A stretch of 64,000 nt of DNA. It comes from Comamonas sp. JUb58. GTDB lineage: Bacteria; Pseudomonadota; Gammaproteobacteria; Burkholderiales; Burkholderiaceae_C. Positions 35,946 through 45,117 of the stretch are shown here, in pieces. The stretch's first letter is position 1, and every line of letters begins with the position of its first letter. The translations under genes and the position numbers were made by a program. Under the pieces are notes generated by a model. The model saw nothing but the letters and a program-made list of their open reading frames with translations. It did not search any database and was not told where the DNA came from. The stretch spans positions 186,001 to 250,000 of the forward strand of contig NZ_SOAL01000004.1 of NCBI RefSeq assembly GCF_004364775.1, in the 5' to 3' direction.

Positions 35946-36905
35946 ATGACTTCCACCCCCAGGCACCGCATGGCCGCCCAGCTGTCCAACTTGGCGATCA
36001 ATGAGGGCTATACCCTGAGCCCGCTGCCCGGCGTGTGCTGGCTGCGCAGCAACCGCCCGCTGGACGTTACGCCGGTGCTGTACGAGCCGGGCATCGTCAT
36101 CGTCTGCCAGGGGCGCAAGCGCGGTTGGCTGGGCGACCAGGAGTTTGTCTACGACGAGCAGCATGTGCTGGCCGTCGCCGTGCCTGTGCCCTTTGTCATG
36201 CAGACCGAAGCCAGCGCTGAGCGCCCCTTGCTGGCCATCTACCTGCGCCTGGATATGCAGCTGGCTGCCGACATCGCCATCCAGGTGGACGAGCAGCTGC
36301 CCCATGCAACGCCGACCACGCCGATCAGGTCGATCAGGTCGATCAGGCCGTCCAGCCTGGTGTCCTCCAAGATGAATGCAGCCCTCGCCGACGCAGTCAC
36401 CCGCTTCTTGCAGGCCATGTCCCACCCGCTGGAAGCCCAGGTGCTCGGCCCCTCCATCCTGCGAGAGATCTACTTCCGCGTACTGACCGGTGAGCAAGGC
36501 GAAACCCTGCGTGCTTCACTCGCCGCGCAGGGCCGCTTCGGCCAAGTCGGTCGCGCCATTCAGCGCATCCATCGCGAGCACGCCAACCCGCTGACCGTGG
36601 CTATGCTGGCCAGCGAAGCGGGCTTGGGTGCAGCGGCCTTCCACAACCACTTCAAGTCCGTGACCCGCGTATCGCCGATGCAGTACCTCAAGTCCATCCG
36701 CCTGCACCAAGGGCGCTTGCTGATGATGCGGCGCGGCATGACCGCCGCCGCTGCGGCATCGGCTGTGGGGTACGAGAGCCCCTCCCAGTTCAGCCGGGAG
36801 TTCAAGCGCCTGTTCGGGCTACCACCGCAGGCGGAGGTGGAACGTATCAAGCTTGCATTCGCGCTCCCACCGCTGCCGGATGGGCCTTTTGTGAGTTCTC
36901 ACTAG
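35946..36905 (+). CDS. AraC-family transcriptional regulator (AraC_N type)
   Basis: The 319-residue regulator has an N-terminal AraC_N sensing domain (LYEPGIVIVCQGRKRGWLGD) and a C-terminal double helix-turn-helix (LGAAAFHNHFKSVTRVSPMQ, AASAVGYESPSQFSREFKRL). I chose ATG 35946 (MTSTPRHRM) because the longer frame runs into the SDR start. In the domain linker a 9-base unit is repeated about three times, giving IRSIRSIR. It is likely the activator of the divergent SDR gene. The pair parallels the AraC/SDR layout near 13.8 kb. Confidence 0.88.
   Translation: MTSTPRHRMAAQLSNLAINEGYTLSPLPGVCWLRSNRPLDVTPVLYEPGIVIVCQGRKRGWLGDQEFVYDEQHVLAVAVPVPFVMQTEASAERPLLAIYLRLDMQLAADIAIQVDEQLPHATPTTPIRSIRSIRPSSLVSSKMNAALADAVTRFLQAMSHPLEAQVLGPSILREIYFRVLTGEQGETLRASLAAQGRFGQVGRAIQRIHREHANPLTVAMLASEAGLGAAAFHNHFKSVTRVSPMQYLKSIRLHQGRLLMMRRGMTAAAAASAVGYESPSQFSREFKRLFGLPPQAEVERIKLAFALPPLPDGPFVSSH
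36322..36350 (+). repeat. 9-bp tandem repeat inside the AraC gene
   Basis: GATCAGGTC occurs about three times in a row, encoding IRSIRSIR in the linker between sensing and DNA-binding domains. In-frame copy changes would alter the linker length without breaking the protein. Confidence 0.6.
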
Positions 36906-36997
36906 TTGCCCTTGATCGATGAATGGCAGCCCAGCACCTCTATCGCTGAAAATAATCACCGTTCGATTCAACCCGCCCCGCCTCATGAGGTGCCAGC

Positions 36998-37324
36998 ATG
37001 AAAAAACTACCTGACAATTTTCCGTTTCTCCAGGACATGTACGCCGATAGCTACTTCCCCAAGGACCTCGTCGACAAGCTGCGCGATGCCATTCAGGAAG
37101 CCGCGCTTTTCATCGGCCAAGGCGGCCATTCGCTGGATGCGGTCCAGTCCCAGCTCGATCTGATGACCGAGAAGATCAACGATCTTCAGGCTGAATTTGA
37201 AGACCGGGGGAGCGAGATTGAGACCGCCGCCAGAGACTCGATTGGCACGACGGTCGAGGCCATGCTGAGCTTCTTGGAGGTGGACATTGATACCGAAGAA
37301 GCCATTCGTGCCCGGGACTGGTAA
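36998..37324 (+). CDS. DUF5713-family protein
   Basis: The 108-residue acidic helical protein matches the DUF5713 pattern (FLQDMYADSYFPKDLVDKLR, then an acidic C-terminus with DIDTEEAIRARDW). The function is unknown. ATG 36998 follows TGAGGTGCC. It is a single gene, transcribed away from the AraC gene by 92 bases. Confidence 0.7.
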   Translation: MKKLPDNFPFLQDMYADSYFPKDLVDKLRDAIQEAALFIGQGGHSLDAVQSQLDLMTEKINDLQAEFEDRGSEIETAARDSIGTTVEAMLSFLEVDIDTEEAIRARDW

Positions 37325-37419
37325 GCGGGGCTGATCCTGTCTTTCCAGCGGCAAGCCCAAAGCGGCCGTTGCATTCCATCGTTGAGCGCCTATTCCCGCC
37401 CGCACCGGGCCATCCACCT

Positions 37420-37668
37420 GTGAAAAGCAGATTTACTCGTTTCATACAGAAGCTTTCGACTCGGGTCACACCTGGGGGGATGGTCGCAATCGCTTTTGGA
37501 TTGGTCATTGGCGGCTCGTACCTGCTCAGCTACCTCCTTCCCGCCCCAAGAGATGAGGTTCAAGCGTGCAGGGAACAGTGCAAACCCAAGCAGGGAAATT
37601 GGGTAGACGACAAGAACTACCCCATGTCGACCAGGGGGGGATACCGACAAATCTGCCAATGCTCTTGA
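37420..37668 (+). CDS. Hypothetical membrane-anchored protein with periplasmic Cys pairs
   Basis: Reading from GTG 37420 gives about 82 residues: a basic start, one hydrophobic helix (MVAIAFGLVIGGSYLLSYLL) and a short outside part with four Cys (CREQC and CQC). A longer start at ATG 37369 is possible. A run of seven G lies near the end. No family is recognised. Confidence 0.45.
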   Translation: MKSRFTRFIQKLSTRVTPGGMVAIAFGLVIGGSYLLSYLLPAPRDEVQACREQCKPKQGNWVDDKNYPMSTRGGYRQICQCS

Positions 37669-37767
37669 TATCGCTTGCTGAGGCCCTGTCTCTCGGGCAA
37701 CCCGCCAATACGCCACCACTTCGATGGCAGTTCAGCACCGATCAAAGTAGCCTCGCCCTCCTCCACC

Positions 37768-38997
37768 TCAACGCGCCTTCACAATCTCCGTCACCCCACC
37801 TGCCGTCTTCAGCCGCACCGGCAACAGCAGCGGCAGCGCCTGGGCAAAGCTGCTAGCCTCGCGCAAATCAAAGCTGCCCCCTACTCGCATGGCGGCGACG
37901 GCCGGGTCACGCACTACCAGGCCGGTATCGCCATAGCGCTCAAACTCGGCCAGTGCCTGCGCCAGCGGTGCGTCCTGAAAATTCACCCGCCCTTTGCGCC
38001 AGGCGGCTACATTACCCACCGGCAAGGCCTGCGGCGCCTCCAGGCTGCCCTCGGCCTGCGCAGTGACCCGCTGGCCGGCGACCAGATCCACCGCTGCCGC
38101 CCCGGCCAGGGTCTGGCCCGCATTGCCATCGTCTCCCACCTGCGCCACCCGCACCCGGCCCGATTCCACCTCGACCACCGTCTGGCCCGCATCCAGCCCC
38201 GCCCGGGTATGCCGTACGGAAAACTTCGTGCCCAGCACCGTCACCTTGGTGTGGCCTGCCAGCACCTCAAAGGGGCGCTGTGCATCGGGCTTGGCATGGA
38301 ACAGCGCCTGGCCTTCCACCAAGTTCACCTCGCGCCGGCCGCGGAACAGCTGCACCTGCGCCTGCGATACGGCATCCAGCAGCATCTGCGATCCATCGGG
38401 CAGCCGCACCTGCAGCGGCTGGCCGCGCTGGGTGGCGTAGTGCTCGCTGAACAGTGGTTGGCTGCGCCAGTACGACCAGCCCAGCCAGCCGCCGCCCACC
38501 AGCGCCAGCACGGCAGCGGCCATACCCAGGTTGGGCAGCCAGGGGCTGGCAGACCAGCGGCTTGCGCGGGGGCGTTGCGCGGCGGCGGGATGGGGCCGGG
38601 CCGCAGTTGTATAGGGTTCTGCGGGTTGTACGGATGGTTCGGTAGCCGCCTGCAGCTGTTCTTTCTCACGCTCTAGTCCAGCCCGCAGTGCATGCTGCAG
38701 CGCCTGGGGCATCGCGCGCAGCCGGCTGTGGCTGTGCTCCAGCGCAGCCAGCGCCTGCGCATGGGCGGGGTCGGCCGCCAGCCAAGCGGCCAGCGCGGCG
38801 GCCTGCTCGGCAGACAAGGGCTGGCCACTGCTGCGCCGCGTGGCCCACAAGGCGGCTTCCCATGCCAGCGCATCCTGCCCCGGCGCCAACGCGCCTGGCG
38901 CGCCCAATGCAGCCTCATCGGCAGCATCCTGGCGGTCAGCATCGGTGGTGATCGGGCGGGGCAAGGTCATCGCTGGGGGTTGTCGTCGTGCCGGCAT
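37768..38997 (-). CDS. FecR-family anti-sigma / sigma-regulator protein
   Basis: The 409-residue protein has the FecR layout. A cytoplasmic N-terminal part of about 150 residues includes an anti-sigma-like WAD...AHAQALAAL segment. One membrane helix (MAAAVLALVGGGWLGWSYW) follows. The periplasmic FecR domain has VRLPDGSQMLLDAVSQAQVQ and TVLGTKFSVR. A C-terminal STN-interacting domain closes it. It would hold or activate the ECF sigma factor encoded upstream, in response to a receptor with an STN domain. Its start overlaps the sigma gene stop (TGATG). No receptor follows it, unlike the two other FecR genes here. Confidence 0.9.
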   Translation of the reverse strand: MPARRQPPAMTLPRPITTDADRQDAADEAALGAPGALAPGQDALAWEAALWATRRSSGQPLSAEQAAALAAWLAADPAHAQALAALEHSHSRLRAMPQALQHALRAGLEREKEQLQAATEPSVQPAEPYTTAARPHPAAAQRPRASRWSASPWLPNLGMAAAVLALVGGGWLGWSYWRSQPLFSEHYATQRGQPLQVRLPDGSQMLLDAVSQAQVQLFRGRREVNLVEGQALFHAKPDAQRPFEVLAGHTKVTVLGTKFSVRHTRAGLDAGQTVVEVESGRVRVAQVGDDGNAGQTLAGAAAVDLVAGQRVTAQAEGSLEAPQALPVGNVAAWRKGRVNFQDAPLAQALAEFERYGDTGLVVRDPAVAAMRVGGSFDLREASSFAQALPLLLPVRLKTAGGVTEIVKAR

Positions 38998-39599
38998 CAA
39001 GGCTGCGGGCGGGTGGCATGCGGGGCGGTATTGGCTGGCTGGGGCGGCCCGCCTTGCTGCAGCAGCTCGCAAGCACGGCAGGCCAGGCGGCCACGGGCAA
39101 TATGCTTTTCCACCATGCTCAGCGATATGCCCATGCGCTGTGCGATCTGGGCATAGGGCAGGTCGTCAAAGACATGCAGCATAAACGCTTCACGGCAGCG
39201 CAGCGGCAAGGCCTCGATAGCAGAGGCATAGGCGGCCATTGCCTGCGCGCTGGACAGAACGGCGTCGGGCTCCTCATGCGCGGGGCCCGGGGGCTGGGCC
39301 ATTTCGTCAAGCGCGTGCAGATCTTCATGCGTGCGCAGCTGGGCGCGCCGGTACTGGTCCACCATCACATGGCGCGCCGTTTGGTAGAGCAGCGCGCGCG
39401 GCTCGGCAATCGGCGCGCGCGCCTGCTCCATCGCCAGCACCCGGGCGTAGCTCTCCTGCACGATGTCGGCAGCCGCATCGTGGTCGCGCACCTGGCGCAA
39501 ACAGAAGTTCAGCAGTTCTCGGTAGTAGTGGAGGAACACGGGGCAAGGGCCCAACAAAGCCGATGGATGGCGCGATGCAATAACGCGAATGAATCGCAT
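38997..39599 (-). CDS. FecI-like ECF sigma factor (receptor partner not adjacent)
   Basis: The 200-residue sigma factor has region 2 with LRQVRDHDAAADIVQESYAR and TARHVMVDQYRR, and region 4 with ALPLRCREAFMLHVFDDLPY and AQRMGISLSMVEKHIARGRL. These are typical of the iron-responsive FecI branch. It is coupled to the FecR gene downstream. The divergent second FecI gene begins 66 bases away, and a near-perfect Fur-box-like site lies between them, so iron probably controls both. The receptor it serves is not next door. Confidence 0.9.
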   Translation of the reverse strand: MRFIRVIASRHPSALLGPCPVFLHYYRELLNFCLRQVRDHDAAADIVQESYARVLAMEQARAPIAEPRALLYQTARHVMVDQYRRAQLRTHEDLHALDEMAQPPGPAHEEPDAVLSSAQAMAAYASAIEALPLRCREAFMLHVFDDLPYAQIAQRMGISLSMVEKHIARGRLACRACELLQQGGPPQPANTAPHATRPQP

Positions 39600-39628
39600 T
39601 ATCCATAGATTGACTGCTGTTTACATAT

Positions 39629-39647
39629 AATAAGAACCATTCTCATT
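39629..39647. promoter_or_regulatory. Fur-box-like operator between two divergent FecI genes
   Basis: AATAAGAACCATTCTCATT is close to the AATGAGAATGATTCTCATT palindrome of Fur boxes. It lies 30 bases before the minus-strand sigma start and 19 before the plus-strand one, so one repressor site could serve both. Confidence 0.7.
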
Positions 39648-39665
39648 GCGTCCATCCAACACACC

Positions 39666-40193
39666 ATGCAGCCAGGCACCGGCATTCCGCACTCACCCTC
39701 CGTTGATCCGGTGCAGGCCCTGTACGAGGCGCACCACAGCTGGCTGGTGGCCCGGCTGCGGCGCAAGCTGGGCTGCGCCTGGGATGCGGCGGATTTGGCG
39801 CAGAACACCTTTGTGCGCGTGCTGGGCACCCAGCGCCAGCAACTGCAAGAGCTGCTGGAGCCTCGCGCCTACCTCACCACGATTGCGCAGCGTCTGCTGT
39901 CCAACCATCTGCGGCGCCGGCAGATTGAGCGCGCCTACCTGGATGCGCTGGCCCTGCTGCCCGAGCCCGTGGCCCCGCCGCCTGATGCGCAGCTGATGGT
40001 GCTGGAGACCCTGGTGGCGATTGACCGCCTGCTGGGCGGCCTGCCCGTCGTCGCCCGCAAGGCCTTTTTGCTGTGGCGGCTGGAGGATTTGACGCAGGAA
40101 GAGATTGCCCAGCAGCTGGGCATATCGCGCACCAGCGTGCGCCGCCACCTGGCCGCAGCGGCAGAGCGCTGCTATTTTGCGGACCAGGCCTGA
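39666..40193 (+). CDS. FecI-like ECF sigma factor
   Basis: The 175-residue ECF sigma factor has region 2 with GCAWDAADLAQNTFVRVLG and LLSNHLRRRQIERAYLDA, and region 4 with LPVVARKAFLLWRLEDLTQE and AQQLGISRTSVRRHLAAA. It would direct polymerase to a TonB-receptor promoter when its FecR partner receives the signal. The FecR gene starts two bases after the stop. Start at 39666 is consistent with the Fur-box-like site 19 bases upstream. Confidence 0.9.
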   Translation: MQPGTGIPHSPSVDPVQALYEAHHSWLVARLRRKLGCAWDAADLAQNTFVRVLGTQRQQLQELLEPRAYLTTIAQRLLSNHLRRRQIERAYLDALALLPEPVAPPPDAQLMVLETLVAIDRLLGGLPVVARKAFLLWRLEDLTQEEIAQQLGISRTSVRRHLAAAAERCYFADQA

Positions 40194-40194
40194 G

Positions 40195-41244
40195 ATGGGC
40201 ACCCCCGACCACCTGCCCGGCGCGCTGCCGCTGGGCGCACAAGCTATGCCAGCTGCCATGCCATCCACCATCCCCCCAGCCGTGGCCCAAGCCGCCGTGC
40301 GCTGGCTGCTGGATCTGGAGCCTGGCGACAGCGTCATCGCCCGCCGCAAGCGCCAGCAATGGCAAAGCTGGTTGGATGCCGACCCGCTGCATGCCCAGGC
40401 CTGGCAGCGCATCGCCCAGGTCGATGGCCAGTTGCGCGGCGTGCCCACGGCGGTGGCAGTGCAGACTTTGGCATCGCCCGCCTTGTCGCGCCGCCATGCG
40501 GTGCGCCTGGCCGTGATGATCGGCGCCGGTGCCGGCGGCTTGCTGGCTCTGGGCCAAAGCCCGCTGGGCCAGCAGGCCTGGCTCAGCGCCAGCGCTGATC
40601 TGTCGACCGACACTGGCGAACAGCAGCGCACGGTGCTGGCCGATGGCACGCGTCTGCTGCTCAACACCGCTACCGCCGTGGACCTGCGCTACAGCAGCAG
40701 CGAGCGCCTGATCGTGCTGCGCGCTGGTGAGATCCAGATTGAAAGCGCTGCCGACCCCAGCCCTGATCCCGCCACTGGCCAGGCCCGCCCTTTGCGCGTG
40801 CGCAGCAGCCAAGGCTGGGCGCGGGCCATTGGCACCCGCTTTACCGTGCGCCAATATGCGGACGACACCCTGGTGCAGGTGCAAGAAGGCCAGGTAGAAC
40901 TGCAGCTGCGCAACGACATGAGCCAGACCCTGCGCCTGGCGGCCGGCGAGCAAGGCCGCATTGCCGCACAGCAACTGCTGCGCGAGGCCGCCGCCCCCGC
41001 GGCCGACCTGGCCTGGACCCAGGGCATGTTGGTGGCCGACGATATGCGCCTGGGCGACTTTATTGCCGAACTGGCCCGCTACCGCCCGGGCCGCCTGCAC
41101 TGCACGCCCGAGGCCGCAGCGCTGCGCGTATCGGGCAGCTACCCCTTGGCGGATACCGACAAGGTGTTAGCAGCGCTCAGCCGTGCCTTGCCCGTGCGCA
41201 TCAGCAGCCGCACGCGCTGGTGGGTGACGGTCGAGAAAAGTTAG
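40195..41244 (+). CDS. FecR-family sigma regulator
   Basis: The 349-residue regulator starts with an anti-sigma-like region (RWLLDLEPGD...AWQRIAQVDGQL). One membrane helix follows (VRLAVMIGAGAGGLLALGQS), then a FecR domain (RTVLADGTRLLLNTATAVDL, RAIGTRFTVRQYAD) and a C-terminal small domain (LSRALPVRISSRTRWWVTV). It transmits the loaded-receptor signal from the periplasm to the FecI factor encoded just upstream. Its receptor gene follows 136 bases later. Confidence 0.92.
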   Translation: MGTPDHLPGALPLGAQAMPAAMPSTIPPAVAQAAVRWLLDLEPGDSVIARRKRQQWQSWLDADPLHAQAWQRIAQVDGQLRGVPTAVAVQTLASPALSRRHAVRLAVMIGAGAGGLLALGQSPLGQQAWLSASADLSTDTGEQQRTVLADGTRLLLNTATAVDLRYSSSERLIVLRAGEIQIESAADPSPDPATGQARPLRVRSSQGWARAIGTRFTVRQYADDTLVQVQEGQVELQLRNDMSQTLRLAAGEQGRIAAQQLLREAAAPAADLAWTQGMLVADDMRLGDFIAELARYRPGRLHCTPEAAALRVSGSYPLADTDKVLAALSRALPVRISSRTRWWVTVEKS

Positions 41245-41379
41245 CTCTCTTACCCAGCCATCGCGCATTCCAAAAAAAAGGTGGCCAATTGGCCCAACCC
41301 GCGTGTCAAGTCCTGCAGAAGTGCCGCAAAACCCTTTGCGGCGCGCTGCAACCAGCTTGTACCAACCGGGACTCTCCGC

Positions 41380-43863
41380 ATGCTCCGCCCTCGTTTCTCC
41401 GCCCCCGCCACGCCCCGTGGCACCGCGCTCTCCGCCCATCTGCTCTGCCTTGGCCTGGCCACCTGCGCCAGCCTGGCGGCATTGCCGCACAGCGCGCAGG
41501 CCCAGCCATCTGTTAGCGCATCCTCCAGCGCTCCAGCCGCCCGCAGCTACTCCATCCCTGCCGGCCCACTGGCCGCAGCGCTCAACCGCCTGGGGCAAGA
41601 ATCGGGCACCCTGATCTCCTTCGCGCCCGATACCGTTGCCGGCCTGCAAAGCCCCGGCGTGCAAGGCGCCGCCGATGTGGGCCAGGCGCTCAGCAGCCTG
41701 CTGGCCGGCTTGCCGCTGCAGGCCCAGCGCGATGCCAGTGGCAGCTATGTGGTGCGCCGCGTGGCACAGGCCACCGCACTGGCTGCAGCGGCCGCAAGCG
41801 CGGCAGACGGCGCGCCCAGCATCACGCTGCCCGAGCTGCGCGTCACCGCCCAGGCCGAGCGCAGCGCTACCACCGAAGGCACCGGCAACTACACCATCCG
41901 CAGCACCGCCGCGGCTACCGGCCTGCAGCTGTCGCCGCGCGAAACGCCACAATCCGTCAGCGTGCTCACGCGCCAGCAGATTGAGGACCAGGGCATCACC
42001 AGCCTGGGCGAGGCCGCGCGCCACATCACCGGCATCTCGGCCATCAGCTCCGACAGCGACCGCACCGATCTAGATGCGCGCGGCTTCTACATCGACAACT
42101 ACCAGCACGACGGCGTGCCCACCTTTGTCGCCAATGACTTTTTTGGCGCCTCGATGCTCGACCCCATCCTGTACGACCGCATCGAGGTGGTGCGCGGCGC
42201 CACGGGCTTGATGACCGGTGCCGGCAACCCCGGCGCCTCGGTCAACCTGGTGCGCAAGCGTGCCAGCAGCAAAACCTTCACCGGCTCGGCCACGGTCAGC
42301 CTGGGCTCCTGGAACGAGCGCCGCGCCACCCTGGACCTGAGCACCCCCTTGACCGACGACGGCCGCATCCGCGCCCGCGTGGCTGCAATGGCCGACGAGC
42401 GCGACTCGCACCTGGACCGCTACCACACCCGCAACCGTGCGCTGTTGGCCACGGTCGAAGCCGATCTGACCCCCGACACCACCGCCTGGTTCGGGCTGGA
42501 GCACCAGGCCAAGCGCCCCACCGGCGTGACCTGGGGCGGCCTACCCATGGTCTACCAGGATGGCAGCGCCGCGCACTGGCCGCGTTCCTTCAGCATTGGC
42601 GCCGATTGGACCGAGTGGAACACCACCAGCAACACCACCTATGCCGGGTTGGAGCACCGCTTTGACAATGGCTGGTCCATCAAGGCCAATGCCAGCCGGC
42701 TGGATGCGGACTACACCTCCAAGCTCTTCTACCTGCTGAACGAGCCCGACAAGAACACCGGTCTGGGCCTGGGCCCCTACCCCAACTACTCGCGCCAAAG
42801 CTTTGCGCAAAACAGCGGCAGCCTGCAGGCCACCGGGCCGTTTGATTTGCTGGGCCGCAAGCATGAGGCGGTTGTGGGCCTGACCGGCAGCCAGTCCAAC
42901 TACACCTATGGCAACCATGCCTACACCGCCACCCCGGTGGGCAATATCTTTGAATGGGATGGCTCCTACCCCGAGCCCGTTTGGGGCGTCTTCCGCCCGC
43001 TGGGCGATGACCGCACGCGCCAGACCGCCGTCTACGGCGCGCTGCGCCTGTCGCTGGCCGATGACCTCAAGCTCATCATCGGCGGGCGCGAAACCCGCTG
43101 GCAAAGCCAGAGCCTGACGGAGACGCGCAAGCACAATGTCTTCACGCCCTACGCCGGTCTGCTATACGACCTCAACGCCACCTACACCGTCTACGCCAGC
43201 TATACCGATATCTTCCAGCCGCAGAACTACCAGGACACGCAAGGCCGCTACCTGGACCCAGTCACTGGCAAGTCGTACGAGGCCGGCATCAAGGCCGCCT
43301 ACCTCGATGGCAAGGTCAACGCCTCGCTGGCCGTGTTCCGCATCGCCCAGGACAATGTCGCCGTGCAAGATGGCGACAACATGATTGGCGGCACCGGCAA
43401 CCCGGCGTACCGGGGCGAGAAAGGCGTGACCAGCAAGGGCTTTGAGGCCGAGGTCTCCGGCGAGCTGGCCCGGGGCTGGCAGCTGATTGCCGGCTTTGCC
43501 CGCGCCGATGCCCGCGCTGCCGACGGCTCGCGTCTGCAATCGCAGCGCCCCAACAACATGGCCCACCTCTACACCACCTACCGCCTGCCGGGCAACTGGA
43601 GCGCGCTCAAGGTCGGCGGCGGCCTTACCTGGCGCGGCGGCACCTATGCCACCGCCACCACGTCCACCGATGTGGAAGCGCGCCGCGACCAGGGCTCCAT
43701 CTCCCTCGCCAGCCTGATGGCCAACTACGACATCTCGCGCCAACTGTCCGTGCAGCTCAATGTCAACAACCTGTTTGACAAGACCTACTTCGACTTTGCC
43801 GGCAGCCAGATCTACTACGGCGCGCCACGCAAGTTCACGTTGACGGCGAAGTACGAATTTTAA
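41380..43863 (+). CDS. TonB-dependent receptor with STN domain, FecI/FecR-linked (FhuE/FpvA-like)
   Basis: The 827-residue receptor has a long signal peptide (ending HSAQAQ). An STN domain near residues 50-125 contains IPAGPLAAALNRLGQESGTL and a GAADVGQALSSLLAGLPL unit. The plug has SPRETPQSVSVLTRQQIEDQ, RHITGISAIS and VVRGATGLMTGAGNPGASVN, and the barrel ends KFTLTAKYEF. The plug matches receptors for coprogen or pyoverdine-type siderophores. Order sigma-FecR-receptor with one strand marks a self-contained signalling uptake unit. ATG 41380 is chosen because the signal peptide begins there. Confidence 0.93.
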   Translation: MLRPRFSAPATPRGTALSAHLLCLGLATCASLAALPHSAQAQPSVSASSSAPAARSYSIPAGPLAAALNRLGQESGTLISFAPDTVAGLQSPGVQGAADVGQALSSLLAGLPLQAQRDASGSYVVRRVAQATALAAAAASAADGAPSITLPELRVTAQAERSATTEGTGNYTIRSTAAATGLQLSPRETPQSVSVLTRQQIEDQGITSLGEAARHITGISAISSDSDRTDLDARGFYIDNYQHDGVPTFVANDFFGASMLDPILYDRIEVVRGATGLMTGAGNPGASVNLVRKRASSKTFTGSATVSLGSWNERRATLDLSTPLTDDGRIRARVAAMADERDSHLDRYHTRNRALLATVEADLTPDTTAWFGLEHQAKRPTGVTWGGLPMVYQDGSAAHWPRSFSIGADWTEWNTTSNTTYAGLEHRFDNGWSIKANASRLDADYTSKLFYLLNEPDKNTGLGLGPYPNYSRQSFAQNSGSLQATGPFDLLGRKHEAVVGLTGSQSNYTYGNHAYTATPVGNIFEWDGSYPEPVWGVFRPLGDDRTRQTAVYGALRLSLADDLKLIIGGRETRWQSQSLTETRKHNVFTPYAGLLYDLNATYTVYASYTDIFQPQNYQDTQGRYLDPVTGKSYEAGIKAAYLDGKVNASLAVFRIAQDNVAVQDGDNMIGGTGNPAYRGEKGVTSKGFEAEVSGELARGWQLIAGFARADARAADGSRLQSQRPNNMAHLYTTYRLPGNWSALKVGGGLTWRGGTYATATTSTDVEARRDQGSISLASLMANYDISRQLSVQLNVNNLFDKTYFDFAGSQIYYGAPRKFTLTAKYEF

Positions 43864-43876
43864 AGCCGAGCGCCCA

Positions 43877-43906
43877 CAAAAAAGCCCGCTGGATAAGCAG
43901 CAGGCT
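43877..43906 (-). terminator. Hairpin with T-run on the minus strand
   Basis: On the minus strand AGCCTGCTGC...CAGCGGGCT pairs with mismatches and is followed by TTTTTTG. It lies 13 bases after the receptor stop and 200 bases beyond the PRC-barrel stop. Confidence 0.55.
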
Positions 43907-43968
43907 CGTCACATGGGGAAGTTCTGCATTCACAGTCCACCCATTCAAGGGGCTAAGACAGCCCCTGA

Positions 43969-44024
43969 GACTGGGCGTCCCCGACTGGGCGTCCCCGACT
44001 GGGCGTCCCCGACTGGGCGTCCCC
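43969..44024 (+). repeat. Four perfect copies of a 14-bp tandem repeat
   Basis: The unit GACTGGGCGTCCCC occurs four times without change between the receptor and PRC-barrel genes. It is not a CRISPR array: there are no spacers. Perfect identity suggests recent slippage. Confidence 0.95.
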
Positions 44025-44107
44025 GATAAGGCGCCGGGCCGCAGGCAGTACTGAAAGTACGACAAGGCCCGGTAACACCGTATCAGGGGTTGTGAGCCCC
44101 GCCCGGA

Positions 44108-44464
44108 TCAGATCCAGGGGACGCCGTAGTATTCATTGACCTTTCGGCCATACGCATCGTCATATTCCTGCGTGGTTTCACGCGCATAACGCGGCGCACC
44201 TTCCAGCTGTTCCTTGGTCAGCGACACCACATAGCCGCCCAAACCGGTGTCGTACTTCAGCGTTTCCCAGGGCAGCGGGTATACATCGGTACCCATGCCC
44301 AGAAAGCCACCAAACTCCATCACGGCGTAACGGACCTTGCCGGTCAGCTTGTCCAGCAGCAGGCTTTCCACCGAACCCAGTTTGTCGCCATTGGGGTTGT
44401 AGACCTTGGTGCCTTGCACCTTGTCTGAAGAGATCACGCTCGATGCAGTATTAATCGTGTTCAT
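44108..44464 (-). CDS. PRC-barrel domain protein
   Basis: The 118-residue protein has a PRC-barrel (residues 18-80: KVYNPNGDKLGSVESLLLDK, TGKVRYAVMEFGGFLGMG, YPLPWETLKYD). A Tyr-rich tail follows (YARETTQEYDDAYGRKVNEY). PRC-barrel proteins of this short soluble type are widespread and are often stress-associated. AGGAGA lies before ATG 44464, so the longer frame is not used. It stands alone, bordered by a tandem repeat and a gene-free stretch. Confidence 0.88.
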   Translation of the reverse strand: MNTINTASSVISSDKVQGTKVYNPNGDKLGSVESLLLDKLTGKVRYAVMEFGGFLGMGTDVYPLPWETLKYDTGLGGYVVSLTKEQLEGAPRYARETTQEYDDAYGRKVNEYYGVPWI

Positions 44465-44948
44465 AGGTTTCTCCTGTGTTGGAAAGCGGGATTGCAAAGA
44501 GGCCAAGTGGTCATCGCGTTTGCGCCATGTCTCGGCCTTGGATTCAATGCTAAAGACCAGCGCCAGCGGCCCGGGTAGTCATCGCCGTCCGATGACCGTA
44601 GGACGGGCCGCACCGGTTTTGCAGGACGAGAAAATGCCCTTACGGCGCCCGCCACTACCGCAGGCCCATTGCTTGCACCGCGCTCCCTGGCGCAGACACC
44701 GTTCAGAACACAAGGCGTCCTTTGCAGGTGCCGCTACGTTACTTCAGCGCAAAGGCGGCACAAGGAATCGTGCGAACGCCGCAGCGGCCCACTGCGCCAG
44801 GGTTGGCGGAAAGTGCTTGAGAACGCATCGGTCCAACGACCTGTCTGCGCCAGACTGGCGCCAGCGAATGCTGATGCAATCGCCAGGCAAATCTCGCGCA
44901 CGGCTGCACAAACGCGGTAACCACAGACGCCTGCTGCGCAGCATGGCG
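44465..44948. other. Gene-free stretch before MITE copy C
   Basis: About 485 bases. Overlapping Arg/Cys-rich frames in all directions lack motifs and ribosome sites. It is where the missing 5' part of the truncated sorting-signal gene would be expected, but no similarity to the intact paralogue was found. Confidence 0.4.
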
Positions 44949-45117
44949 CTACGGATGCTCTGCAAAACCCTCGCCTAATGGGATGGACGCGGATCGGGAT
45001 GAGGCGCAAGGCGTCTTTTGCAGTCAATAGCCGTAGCTATTGACAAGGAAGACAACGCAGCGGATCGCCCGAGGCCGCGTTCAGACCGAGGCAGGGAGTT
45101 TTGCAGAGCATCCCTAA
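44949..45117 (-). mobile_element. MITE copy C (161 bp body)
   Basis: The body 44953-45113 has termini GGATGCTCTGCAAAACC and, on the other strand, GGATGCTCTGCAAAACTCCC, plus the shared internal palindrome. The flanks CTAC and CTAA differ by one base. CTAA also occurs at the equivalent point of the intact paralogue near 47.6 kb, so this marks the insertion site in the truncated gene that follows. Confidence 0.85.

Noticed and set aside
43969..44024. CRISPR-like repeat
   Set aside because: The four 14-bp units are contiguous with no spacers, and no cas gene is present.
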